Assembly (NCBI GenBank): GCA_942159475.1
Contig: OW804097.1
Span: 7,965,685 to 8,029,684, forward strand
DNA length: 64,000 nucleotides
Direction: 5' to 3'
From: Sthenelais limicola
Taxonomy: Eukaryota > Annelida > Polychaeta > Phyllodocida > Sigalionidae
Program-made: the position numbers and the translations under genes
Notes under the pieces: generated by a model
Databases searched by the model: none
What the model saw: only the letters and a program-made list of their open reading frames with translations
What the model was told of the DNA's origin: nothing
Shown here: piece by piece, positions 1 through 12,800 of the stretch
Numbering within the stretch: position 1 is the stretch's first letter
How the letters are laid out: every line of letters starts with the position of its first letter

Positions 1-697
1 ATATTCATTTGCTTCCTGAAGTCTTTTTGGAGGTTCAGCCAGCAAAAAAATATTAAATAAAAAGTTGAAAGCCCTGGAGGTTCAAACAGGCGAAAATTGT
101 TGAAATGAAAAATGAAAATTGGCTTATGTTTTCTGACAATAAACTGAAGATTTGCAAATTAATGTGTCTATGGTTACTGAAGGGTTTCAAGGTAGTCTAG
201 TTTTGAAATCTCAGTCTCGTCAACAATGGAGTGTTGCCGAATGATGATATTTCAGTTAATCGAAATACTTACTTGAGGATTAACTGGGATTATCCCGAGG
301 TAACACAGTTGTTGATGGGACTAGGTGCCCACCCACCCTCCCTGCATTAGTTCTTAATTACGAACAGGATAGTGGTGGTTTCAGCTATACAAACTCACCC
401 TCGTAATAGTTATCATTATTATTTTGTTGTGTTAATTATTTAGGAGAGTTGTTCGACTACCTCTCTCCTCTCTTTAAATACTGGCGTCATGTGACACGTT
501 CCCACCTCCTTGCCCTTTTCTGTATCTGTATAACATTTACAGAATAAAAATTCAACATATGAAGAGAGGTGTTGGAGGAGGAGGATGAATTATAGGCCTT
601 TACATGGTGGCTTATTACGACGTTGGCATTTTGCTGCCTGTGAGAAACGGAAATAACTTATCTTATAATTTTAGATTTGTTCTTTCTAATTCCTCAG
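1..697. other. Intron or upstream DNA of the RNF213-like gene
   Basis: No coding exon is recognisable here. The sequence is AT-rich and ends in a pyrimidine-rich acceptor (CAG at 695-697) in front of the first exon I can place. The rest of the RNF213-like gene (AAA+ motor, RING) would lie to the left. Confidence 0.5.
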
Positions 698-808
698 GGT
701 AGCAGAGAGCCAGACCAATTCCTCATCTATGGAGATTCCTATCTAAAAATGCAAGCCTGGTTGGAAAAATACATCACGAACCCAAGGAAGGTCAACATAA
801 GAAATATT
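698..808 (+). CDS. RNF213-like: RNF213-like exon (first visible)
   Basis: The acceptor TCCTCAG precedes 37 complete codons and the donor GTAAGT follows. The peptide contains FLIYGDSYLKMQ, matching the 'YG.xY' stretch that follows the RING in RNF213 proteins. The exon is followed by a 7.4-kb intron filled with nested retrotransposons. Confidence 0.75.
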
Positions 809-3800
809 GTAAGTAATTTATCACGATAATCCTTGACTCATATCTCAGGTATGTTATCTTTATTTTGGTAATGAATCGCAAGGCCTACAACCATTTACAC
901 ATTGAGCTGAGAGATAAAGAGTCAAATATTATTGGGTCAGTCGGTCAGTCCTGTGCCTTGTCCTCATAGCTGGTCCAAAGAATGCAATACAAAGAATGTC
1001 TCTAGGAGTGGTCGCTACAAGCTCCAATGCTATAGCATAGATAGCATATAACGAAAGTTTCAGGGAGCAGTTTCTATAGGACTCAATGCTGTAGCGCACC
1101 CAATAGTTATGAAAATCTGATGCCATAGGCGCTAAGGTTAAGTTTCACTGAATCAAAGAGAGATAAGGTCACAACCCCACTCTTCCTCTCACTGTCTATA
1201 AAAATGGCATCGTAGGAGATTTCACCCAATAAATATGGAGTTGTGCCATTTAAGAGTGGGCAAACTGGTGGAGAAATCTTAATGAAGGTGCAAGGGGAAA
1301 GCCGTGATGCACTTAACAATAACACCTTCCATGCCTTGAAGTGTAAGATGGATCCCTTGAGCCCTAGAGTCAAAACTACTACTGGTCCAGATGGGTTTAA
1401 AACACCACATAACACAGTTCCTGCGGCTAAAATAGATTCAACTGGTACACCATCAATGATAGTCGAAAACTCCTTCAGGGTCCTAAACGATGAAACTTCT
1501 TCCCCTATGGAGGTGGCTGGTATGGTAGGTGGTTCTAGAGTACATGGTAAGGAAACTATGACAAGTGGACGGATGATCAGATCCAACTTGAGGGCGAGAA
1601 GGACGGGTAGGGACACTTCTGTGTACAGAGACATTGCAAGTGCATCTGGAATTGACTTGTCGATCAGATGTGAATAGAACCAGGCGACAACTAAGGCCAC
1701 TTGACTTCAGCTTGAGAGACGTTTCGGTGATGTACGACTCAGCGGTTGAGGACTTTACATGTTTACATATTTTCTTTTGTATGTATGCCTTCATCTATTT
1801 TTTGTATCTCTTTGGTCAGTAGTATATTGATGGTTATACCCAGGTGATGGTTCTTACACTTGTATTGTTTTCAACTTTATCATTTTTTCGCTTTTTCTAA
1901 AATGTAATGTGTCTGTACGATCTGACTCTTTTTTGTTGTAAAATCGCTTCTTTAATTTTGATGTATCAACTCGATAATTATTATTAATCTTTTTCCATCA
2001 GCTAAAACGGAGAATAGTGTATAAAAACATAATGTCTCTGGCTGAATAAAAACAAACAACTACGACCCTGAGTGCAGATTAACTGGTATCTTGGTAGGAA
2101 CAGCTGTTTTTCACCTTGGTAGAATGGCATCTTGATTTGTTTTTGTCATGGGTAGCCATCTTGGAACCGTGAGTGGGTACTTAATGTCGTAAAGATGTTG
2201 TTAAACACCATGATATGTGAATGACCCTAGAGCTTCAAGTATCAATGTCTAGTTATTAAATAAGATGAATATCGTTTGAAATATTAATCTCCTCGGTTTT
2301 TGGTGATTTCGTAGATCATATTAATTCTGTATACTCGATGCGACCAAGGTGGCCAACACGACGCCCAGCAGCCATTTTCATAATGTAAATGGGCTAGGTA
2401 TAAAGAATGATGTCATTAACTGAAATCTCTGTTTGTATGGCATAGGAGAATGAGAATTATTGGAATATTTTCTTTTTTTGCAAATTCTTCAATCCCATAT
2501 ATATGCTCGATAGTTTATGTTTATCTTGTTATACATGGGCTGTCATCTTGGTGTTGATGGGTTCTTCGTACCGGAACCAAGATGGTGGCTCATGGATGTT
2601 TTTGCTGAAATGCTTAGTAGAATAATTATTTTGTTTATAGACCACCGAATGGTTCTTTGGATTGTTTTTTTGGACATTTTTCTGAAATTGTGAGAGGATT
2701 TGATAACTGTCAATTCTCCAACCGTAACAAAGTCATTGGTGGTGATACTAACATCGATCTTAGCAAAAATGGTGCTTCTAGCAGAAGATTAATTTTGATA
2801 ATTGAAGCTAGAGGGATGATACAACATATCCAAACATCTACTCGAATTACTGCCCATGCAAACACCTTGATAGACTTTGCATGGGCAGTAATTCGAGTAG
2901 ATGTTTGGATATGTTGTATCATCCCTCTAGCTTCAATTATCAAAATTAATCTTCTGCTAGAAGCACCATTTTTGATAGACTTTATAGCCTCAAACTGTAA
3001 GTACGTAAAGAGTTCTGGTACGATCTGTGAAAATATAAGCGACCATTTACCAGTGTATTTAATTTTGAAGAAATGTAGAATGAGTGAACATAACGAAGAA
3101 ACGTATCAAGCTAGATCGACTAAAGTCATGAGACTGAATAGCATTACAAATCGTGTTAACAACATAGATGCTAATGTTTGGTTGGACGGTGATGTAAATT
3201 TACTCTGTTCTAAAATGTTTGATGAGTTCAAGTCGATTCAAAATGATATGTACCCAATGAAGAAATTCACTGTACAAAATGGTAGAGTTCTGCAAGATCG
3301 AGATTTGAAATCCTTGGTTAGGAGGAAAAATAAAGCTTATAAATCAGCTATTACTGGGAAGAGGCCTGAAGATTGGCAGAGTGCTAGGGATATGGAGGTA
3401 CAGATTAAATCTAGATTATTGATCCTCAAGAACCGAGTGGTATCTGATATTTGTGTTAAATATAGGAGCGAATAAAGATTTTGGGATAAAATGGCCAACT
3501 TGTATGGCGTCTGCAAATCAAAAGGTGAGGTGATTAATTCAATTATTACTGAAGATGGGACCACCCTACTAGCAAAAGAAGCTGCTGATTATGCTAATTC
3601 CTTTTTCTGCTCAATTGGATCAAAATCTTCCGTTGATGCCATTGATAATTTAGCTAAGAATTATCCCTTGTTGGTATGGGATGAAGAGATAGAAAGGGAT
3701 GATGTGCTTAAGTTGGTGAAAGATATAGACCCTAGCAAATCAAGTGGAGTTATAGATTTAAATACTACTTTTCTTAGACTTGCTTTGATATCCTGTATCG

Positions 3801-6800
3801 AGAAATTTACTATTGTTTTGAATCGAATTCGTGTTGAAGGTATATTCCCTCAAGTATGGAAGAAAGCTATCTGTACCTTAATCCCTAAAAAGGGACAATT
3901 TCGACATATTAATGATTTAAGACCAATCTCAATTTCACCAATTACTGGGAAAATTCTAGAGCGTTTAATGGTAGGGAAGTTGTCCCCCCATTTATCTGAT
4001 ATATAATTTTTTTCTTCACATCAGCATGGTTTTTTACCTGGTAAGAGCATAGAAAGTGCTGCTTATTCTCTGATAAATACAGTTCTAGAAAATAAGGATA
4101 AGGGTATTGAGAACTGCAGCCACATATTTCAAACTAGCTAAAGCCTTTAATTCTGTAAATATAGACATTTTACTATCTAAATTGGTGATGCTGGGTGTCT
4201 CTGGTAATATATTAGAGCTGATTGCTTTGTATTCAAAAGGCAGGGAGCAGCAGATTTTGATGGGGGGTTTTCTTTCTGACACCATGACTTTGACAGCAGG
4301 TGTTGCGCAAGGAAGCATTTTAGGGCCGATTTTATTTATTTTGCACATTAATGACATTGCCTCAATTGAATTCACAGGAAAAATAGTTATGTATGCTGAT
4401 GATTGTGTATTACTGCATAAAATCAGCTCAGATCATGATATTATTTCTGTCCAAAATGATGTTAACCTCTTTAAAGGTTGGGTGGAGAAAAATGGTTAGA
4501 CCTGCAAGAACCTGGTTAGAACTGCAAACTTTTAGGGGTTCAAAGAAAAAAAAGGATAGACAATATGTGGTCTACACTGATGGTGTTAAGATTGACATTG
4601 TTGCCAACTTTAGATATCTTGGTTTTCTATTCCATGACTCCTTGAATTTTATTCCCCATATTAACTCTATCTGCAATAGAGTGTCGACGCTTTATAGGAG
4701 ACTGTGTAAAATTCGCTATTTCATTACAAAAGATGTAACAGTAAAAGATGAGAATTCTGTTGTGGAGACTATGAATATCATTAAAAAATTCACAGAAGCT
4801 TCAGAGCTAAAATTGAACGAAGTAAAGGGTTTAAAATCGGTGGAATACATATTTCTCACGAATCCTTGGAGAAGATTGTATGGGTCGACCAAATGAAAAT
4901 TCTTGGCATTACATTATGATACCCAAGGAACGAGAAAATATTATATAAAATAAATAGCGAGACCTTATTCAGAAAGTCAACAATGTGGTAAATGACTGGG
5001 GAAACAGGTTTCTCACCATGAAAGGTCGTATATTGGTGTGTAACATATTTTTACTACCAATATTTCAGCATGTTATGTCGTGTATTTTGTTTGATGATGC
5101 TCTTATAAAGAAAATCAACAAAATTATGTTAGATTTCGTATATAAAGGGCCTGGTAGACCCATCAGTGCTGCTTTCTTAGCGCAGAAAATCGATAAAGGG
5201 GGCCTAGGTTTAAGGTTAATCGAAGAAATTAACACCACAAATAAAATAATGTGGGTCAAGAGATTCTTATGTAATGGTAACCAGCAATGGAGTAAGCCAT
5301 TAGAGCATTTCGCAGGTAAAACCCTGGACCACGTATTCCTGGCCAGAAGTAGCCCAAATAGACACTTAAATGACTTTTATAAGGATTTATTCAAAATCTG
5401 GAATAAGGTTTATACCAACCACGAACCTCAAACCGCCGATCAAATTTTAAAAGAAAGGCTCTGGTATAATAAACATATTATGTATAAGTGGGTGATATTC
5501 TATACAAAAATGGAAATGTCATGACATAATATGGATATAGCCCTAGGTTACAAATTCCGACCTTCTTATTACCATAGGAAGGAAATCGCATTAGCTATTC
5601 CCAAGAAGTGGCTTAATATCATTAAAAAAACAGGGTGTCACGAGTAGTAAAAATTCCATTGAATTTTATATTGGAGAGAAAAGTGTCAACCTTATTGAAT
5701 GTAATGCTAAAGAGGTATATCAAAATCTAATCCTAAGTAAGAAGTTCACCAGAGAGAAGTTTAACAAGTGGCAAACTCTTCTTAAGCTTGAAGACAAGCA
5801 TTTCGAAGAAATTGACTGGAAAAGAAATTCTGCCTCCCATATAAGATCACCTCAGAAACTAGAATCCAAGTACTCCAGTACAAAATATTACATAAAACTT
5901 TAACATGTAATAAATATTTAAAAGATATTGATGTTAAAAAAAGTGGCAAATGTGATTTTTGCTCAAAGGAGGATGACTTAGTTCATTTTTTAGTGGAGTG
6001 CAAGGCTACAAGAAACATGTGGAAATGCCTTATTACATGGATATACGAAAATGGTTACTTAAATTTCAATTACAAAGGTGACAAAATTTTCCACAAAAAA
6101 TCGAATGAGATAGTGTTAAACCTTGTCGATATTGTCTTCGGCATACCAGTGGAAAACTTAAATATGAAAGTTATAAAATGGATAATATTACAGGCAAAGG
6201 CCTTTGTGTATAGACAGAAACTTTTTGGTAAAGGTGTTCTGACACAACTTTTGCTGATGTATGAGCTAAGGTGAAGATGTACAGTAGTAATCTTTTTTTT
6301 TTTTTACAACAAATTTTATTCAGCCTATCAACAAATCTGCCAGAATGGTTGACATCAAGAAATACATCCTGTTCTCTTCTTTTCCTCATCTATGCGTAGA
6401 CGCGACAACGGTGAACATGCAAATAGCACCAGTGGTTTGTTAACCATTACATATACAGACATTAATCATGAGGTCAACACTAGTAATCTTTTCACATTCA
6501 TTCAAAATGGTTAGTAAAGAAGAAGAAATAATATGGTGAAGGCTAAAAGCGGATATAGAGGAGCAGATAGATCTTCTAAAATAAGAACAAGCAAAATTAT
6601 ATCTGCAAGCGTCAAGACCTGAGAAACAAACCTGATTACAAACGCAAAAGTTGTGGAAGTTTTAAGCATTATATTGTCTGAAATCTTCATATTAAGTTTT
6701 TATTTTTAAGTAAAATAGGTAGTGATTCGTTTAATTGTTTCCTTCCCTTTCAGCAACAGAGACAACATCATGAGGAATCAAAAGCTTTAGAATTGTAAAA

Positions 6801-9800
6801 GCAGAGATGGCAGGATAAACAAATAAAGATTTTTTTTTAAAAAAATAGATAATTGGGAATATTTTGGTATCACTATCTAATCAGAATCAAATCAAGAGAT
6901 TACAAGTTGTACAGAATAATTGTTTACGAATATATTATAGTGTGTATGGAAGAAATGTATATCGACGAAACACCAATATAGCTATACATTTAGAATTCAA
7001 AATTCTGCTTCTTGCATATAGAAGACTGCAGAGATTCTTGAATATTTTCTGGCTTTACCACGACTTCGAAAAACATAATGAAGTAAACTATAATCTAAGG
7101 GACCCCCATAAGGTTTATGTTAAACACTGGAACAAAGAATGTATTAGAACAAGTTTGTTTGGTTGTGCTGGTAAGCTATGGAACACCCTATTTCAGGAGA
7201 TGAGAACATTAGATGAATATCATATATTTAAAGCAAAATTAAAACAACTATTTGTGAAACTGTTCAATGATAACAATGAAATTTGGATCATGCCTGATTT
7301 TTTTTTATCCTGTTTTTGTGTGAAACCTTATTGGTTAAACGATTAGTACTGTATGAACTTTGTATAAATAGGCTCATAATATCATGAGTATGTTGCGAGA
7401 TATTTCTATGAATTGTTTTCTAATATTTTTCTAGTATTTTCTATTATTGACTTAAATCAGCTTTTCTGTGAATAGTGTACCTGTTGCATAATGTCTAGCT
7501 GAATAAAAATCTTAAAACAAACAAAATAATGTTAAAAGCCCTTCTAACTGTGTTTGAAAAATTGTGTCTAATAAGGAAAAAATCAAAATAGTCTCTACCA
7601 CTCACCCAGTAGACGAAGATGGAATTTCGCGGGTGACCTCCCAGGGTCTGGACCCACATACTATCATTTTTATGGTCGCTTTATGCTCCCAACTATTTTT
7701 TTATCACCAAAAAAGTCACAAAAAAAGTCCAAATCAAATAACTATGAACATAAGATGTTTGTCCCAAAGCTAAAGCAGTTGTGGAAGGTCTCGATGCAAC
7801 TTTCACTCTTTTGTTTTAACCTCAACAAAGCCTCAGCATTTTGGAATATTGGAAGAATAAGACAGGTTACCGTATTAAAAATGCTTAACATGGTAGCGGT
7901 TATGTTAATTCTGATTAAGAAAGATTTATAAATCTGTAATGTTATTGTCTGAGAATTTTGAAAAGGTCTATTATTATCCATCCAGGACTTTCTTGTTATA
8001 ATAGATAGTGGCTGTAACAGGATTACTTGCATTGTGCAGATGTTACTGTTCCGACCCATTTCACTTTGTAATTAAAGTCGAAATAAAAGAATTAATCAAT
8101 CAATATTTGATGATTAACTGCATGTTATTGGTCTCATTTTGAAGGTGATAATAATTTGATGGTTTTCTTCAGGATCATTCCAACGGTGAAAAATACTTAC
8201 AACTTGCAGTAGTGAGAGAAGTTATTTCTAAACAGCATAGCCCTGAGCAACGGCTCAGAGAAGTAAGCAAATTTTCTCTTCTGGGTGTACTTTTATTATC
8301 AAGGGTCAAAGATAATGGCCAACATTAGGAGTCTGTTGGTACACTAGTGCATAAGCCTGAGTCGAGGTGGGGGGATTATGCACAAATTCTATTATAAAAT
8401 TTTAATGCTGGTATTTCAACATGGGTTCATATCTATTTTGTTATAGATTATAACAATATTTAACAAAGATGAGTCCATTCATGTAGGCTTTGAATCCATC
8501 TAGTTGATTTATGTTTCTAGTTGATTTCTTTCAAATCAATCAATTACCTGCACTGAACTACAAGACTCCTGCCTCAGTTGCCTTTTTTTCTTGAATTGGA
8601 AATTTGTATAGAAGAAATTCCTGTGATTGCTAGAGATTGTACATAAAGCTCTGAAAACATCAGATCATCCAAGAATGTTGCATCAATTTCAAATGCAGTA
8701 CACATTCTGATTTACAATTACCTGTCTGGGCTAAGGATTAATAACCACATGAAATCTAACCCAGATAGAAAAAAACCACGATCAAGCAGCCTGAGGGTTG
8801 ATTGGTATTGGAACACTTAGCAGATGTTATGTCATGGTCATTCATATTTATGTAGTTTCTCCTTTTTCCATGTCTGTTCATTCTCTTATTCATATTTCTA
8901 GATATCAGAACCTCTGCGTGCATTTGGTAATGGGACTTCATCCAAAGAGGAAGGAGAGAAATATGAGATACAAACAAAAAAAGTAGAGGTGAGTGCCTTC
9001 ATATGAATGCCCTAACGTTTTGTGCAAATAACAACACAAGTTGTAATAGGTTTGGTTTGATCATTATGTAAAATAACAGCTAAATATATCTACAACTGCT
9101 CAGATTAAAAGTTCACATATCTCAAGAAAATTGACGATAAAGTAAACAACACATTTTACTCCTTGTACCTGCACTGTCAAATCCAATTACACAAGTTACA
9201 TATAGAAATATATATGATTATATGTTTTTTTGTAACTTTTGTTTGGCCTTCTTAGAAACAATTAGTTGTTGTCTGCATCAAATAAAAACAACGTTTCCAC
9301 TAGATTATGCATAATATAGCCAGCTGGCTTTCTTCTCAGATCATAAAAAATAACTCAAATCACTTCCCTTCTCAACTCTACACAATCAGCTGTGCAACCT
9401 TACTATATACCCTATTATCTGTTATCTAAGTTCTTAGCCCATTCGCAGCGGGAAACCCTAACCCATGATGTCACATACGGGTACGGTTCACGTTGTTGTC
9501 TCATTCTGGGACAGGAGCGAAGTGGCATGTTCAAGCATGGAAAAGGAACCTTGCTGGAGTTAAATCAGTTAATAAAGTATTGATTGTGATAGTACCTGAA
9601 TGTGACATGACTCAGTATTATGGATTATTTTGATATTATTATTATTTTTTTTTTTTTTATTACTTTTACGGCCAATCATTTACAGAAAATCTGTAAAATG
9701 TATTATGTTTGCACGCAAACGTTATGTGCATGTTTTCAACATCATGGCAGCCAGTCGTCATTACAGATAGGATTGTTTATTCACAGACTTTACCATTGGA

Positions 9801-12800
9801 TTATTCATCAGGATACAGTAAAAAGTCTACAAAACAACAAGAAATAACATTTAAAACAACCTGACATATGTTGTTAGACTCTTACTAGACTATGGGGATA
9901 CAATTCAATGGGTAGCAACAAAATCTTACCTGAAGAGCTTACATAATACAAAATCGATGTACACAATTAGCTGGAAAGCGTCCAAAAAGAATAAATTGCA
10001 GATGAATTACATAACCTTTGAAACATACCCACACAAGTATGGGGCGTCCCCATCACCTTCAAACCCAATTTCCCCCCCTCATCTAATCAAGATGTCGAAA
10101 TGTTGAAGATGTGAAATGTTTTTCTACCTGGGAGATCTTACTGTGGACTATCACTATTTTCCTATTCAAGTCTCTTTTCAGAGTAGGTCATATTGTCCAC
10201 TCCCCTCACATGCTACTGAGACAGCATATGTCTCACCTGGTGGGGAATGATTGTGATCGTGAATACTTATAAGACATCAGCATCCCCCCTTCAAGATTCC
10301 TATCATCAGGCTCAAGGATCACGCCCTCTCTGCAGTCCATTGGCTGGAAAGATCTGTTTTCATAAAAAAAATGCCTGAGACTTCTCCACTATTTGCCTCT
10401 ACTGGCAGGACAAATCCCTCGTATTCATGAGGACTTCAAATGAAACTTCAAATGAAACTTCAAATTTTGACTACCAAAGTTGGACTTCCTTTTCTCCCCA
10501 ATCGCTTAGAAGAGGAGGTGTGACATTCATGTTGTCAGTGGGAGCTTCACTATCAGATATAAAAGCAAGAGGTAATTGCGCTGCTCCTGTGTGAATGCAT
10601 ATAGCCAATTATGGAGACTAAATTAAAGGTTGCCACCTTCATCGCAGATCAGTTGTCATTCTTGACTTCAGTTTGGCCTGTTTGGTGTGAAAAAACCTCC
10701 GTTCCAGATGGTTTAAGGTCATTCCCTTCTTCTGTCTCATTATTCATAGTTGAAACCAAGCAGACGGACCAGATATGTATATGATCAGAGTCGCCTACAC
10801 ATATATTGGTAATGGAGCCCAGCAACGCCCATTGGGCCATGTCCCCCTTGTCACATGCCCAATCAAATGACGCCACATCATAATGCTCTTCCTTCTTCCA
10901 TGTCCAAAACAAATACATTCGCTAATGCCCACTTAACCAGACCACACATATCTTGAAATGTTTTCTTTACTAATTAGTGTATTGTGTTTATGGTGTGAAT
11001 AAACCTCCGTTCCGGGTGTTTCAAGGTAATTTCCTTCTTCTGTCTCACTATTCATAGTTGCAACCAAGCAGACAGACCAGATATGTAAAGCATATATAAA
11101 GGAATACACCCTATTTCATGTGAATGAGCAACTGGATATACAGGGAAGAGACCCACACCCCAATTATTGAAACTTGATAAAAACCAAAGCGGATTCCAAA
11201 CCACAAATTTTATACAAGTTTAAAGAATAAGAAGCAAACATTATTATTATGGAGCACAAAATGAAAAGAAACCCTCTATGTATACAACTGTATGTCACCA
11301 AATAACTAGTCAGTAAAGCAGTATATTAGGGAGTCCCAAAACCTCCACCTTAATTATATCCACTTGCCCATAAACATCAATGGTCAAATGAAACTACCTC
11401 AAAAACACCTTTGATAATCTGCCCTTTGAGGCAAAAAAATAGCCTAATTTGGAATGCAGCCCTAGAATGTGTAACACTGGCAGGGAAGCAGAGGGTACGG
11501 CTAGAAATTCCTAATTGGAGCGGATCACACTGACACAATGGCTAAACGAGACAGAGTACTAATAGATGATAATATAAACTCAAGAGCAACTGATATGCCT
11601 GCCAGAAATGTACCGTCCTGAGGCTGTAAAGGTCCTCAAAGTGAAATAGGGACCTTTTTCAATAATTTCCATCAGACTCACCTTGATTATATGGACAATG
11701 GCTTTGATTCGGCAACCTTTCCAATTTGAGAAGGCCAGTCTCCATGATTGTAGTTAAGCTGCTGATCAAATCATGAAGACAAGGGACCTGATGGAAATAA
11801 AGGCCCTCCGGATAGAAATCTTGCTATTGAAGACTGAAAAAAGAAGACACAAAAATCATGAAATGTGAGAACAGTGAGAACAGAACTGATAGGCACAAGG
11901 ACCCTACAGCCAAACAAAGCCAAGGATAGTAAGGGGCACACTTACAGAACGGAATGATAATTGTATGTTATCACGTATTCTGAGACTCTTTCATTATTGT
12001 TTTGTTGAGAATATCAAACTTTTCCAGTTGTTCTTTCTGAGGATGATATGTATTTTACTTGGTATTCCCATTTATGAATTTGCCTGTTGATATAGCATGA
12101 TTGCACATGTGAAAAATGTAGCGGCAATAATTATTTGCTGCCAAATGAAGGTACTCAATTGAGGTAATGGTTTGAATTGGTACTAATAGTAGTTGCAGTG
12201 CTTAATAGTCGATTTTTAAAGTACCAGGTTAGTATTACTATTAGTCACTGCATTTGCAGGGAATGCTAGTAATACCACCCCAGGAAAATAGATACCCAGA
12301 TTTTCTCCATAAGAGCTTTCCTTTTCACACACTACATTGATACATTGTACAGTAAACTCCTCATACATTATTCCTGACTACCATAATCTTGAAATGATGT
12401 CTGTATATTTCTCAGGAATTGACCAAGTACCTATTGCTCACTAGTGAGGGCCTCCATGAAATCGTCCTCCACTTCCATGCAGCCATGACATGGATAGATA
12501 GGAAAGGTGTCCATCAACTTCTTCACCAGTATAGCTTCAAACCGGAATTATTGAAGGTTAACCAGTTTTGTTTTTTTCTGAAAATGAAATAAACATGTCC
12601 CAGATCACATGTTCAGCCATTTAATTATAACATAACCAGATGAAATGATGTGTTGTAAAATAGATAGTGATTAAAGTGTACATTTTGTTTTTAGGGTACA
12701 CTTCTGCCGACAATGCCAGAGGAAAATGGGAATGAGCGATTGCTTACAACGGCTGCAACTGAAATGTCTGAGAAAGTCAAATTTGAAGGTCTTTACAATT

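Larger units (their letters stand above)
2630..7515 (+). mobile_element. 5'-truncated CR1/L2/Jockey-group LINE, split by a nested LINE
   Basis: Translation starts inside an apurinic endonuclease domain (YRPPNGSLD, GGDTNIDL, then SDHLPVYL) and continues into reverse transcriptase fingers and palm (PSKSSGV, LIPKKGQFRHINDLRPIS, GVAQGSILGPILF, YADDC). The thumb segment FRYLGFLFHDSLNFIPHI follows at about 4605. Homology stops near 4740, where a Tx1-like LINE is inserted, and resumes at about 6847 (SNQNQIKRLQVVQNN, LWNTLFQEMRTLDEYHIF). The 3' end is near 7490-7515 (CATAATGTCTAGCTGAATAAAAA). Stops and frameshifts, and a 99-bp inverted duplication in the endonuclease region, show it is dead. Exact clade cannot be set by eye. 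Confidence 0.8.

Noticed and set aside
1107..1700. A 197-codon minus-strand frame facing a 144-codon + frame in the first intron
   Set aside because: No recognisable domain on either strand, no splice context; overlapping open frames on both strands suggest composition rather than a gene.
2710..2943. Minus-strand frame in the LINE endonuclease region
   Set aside because: It is the mirror image of the + frame created by the 99-bp perfect palindrome.
4725..6860. A target-site duplication for the nested Tx1-like LINE
   Set aside because: Only short A-rich similarity (AAAAGAT / AAATAGAT) is visible; not distinguishable from chance.
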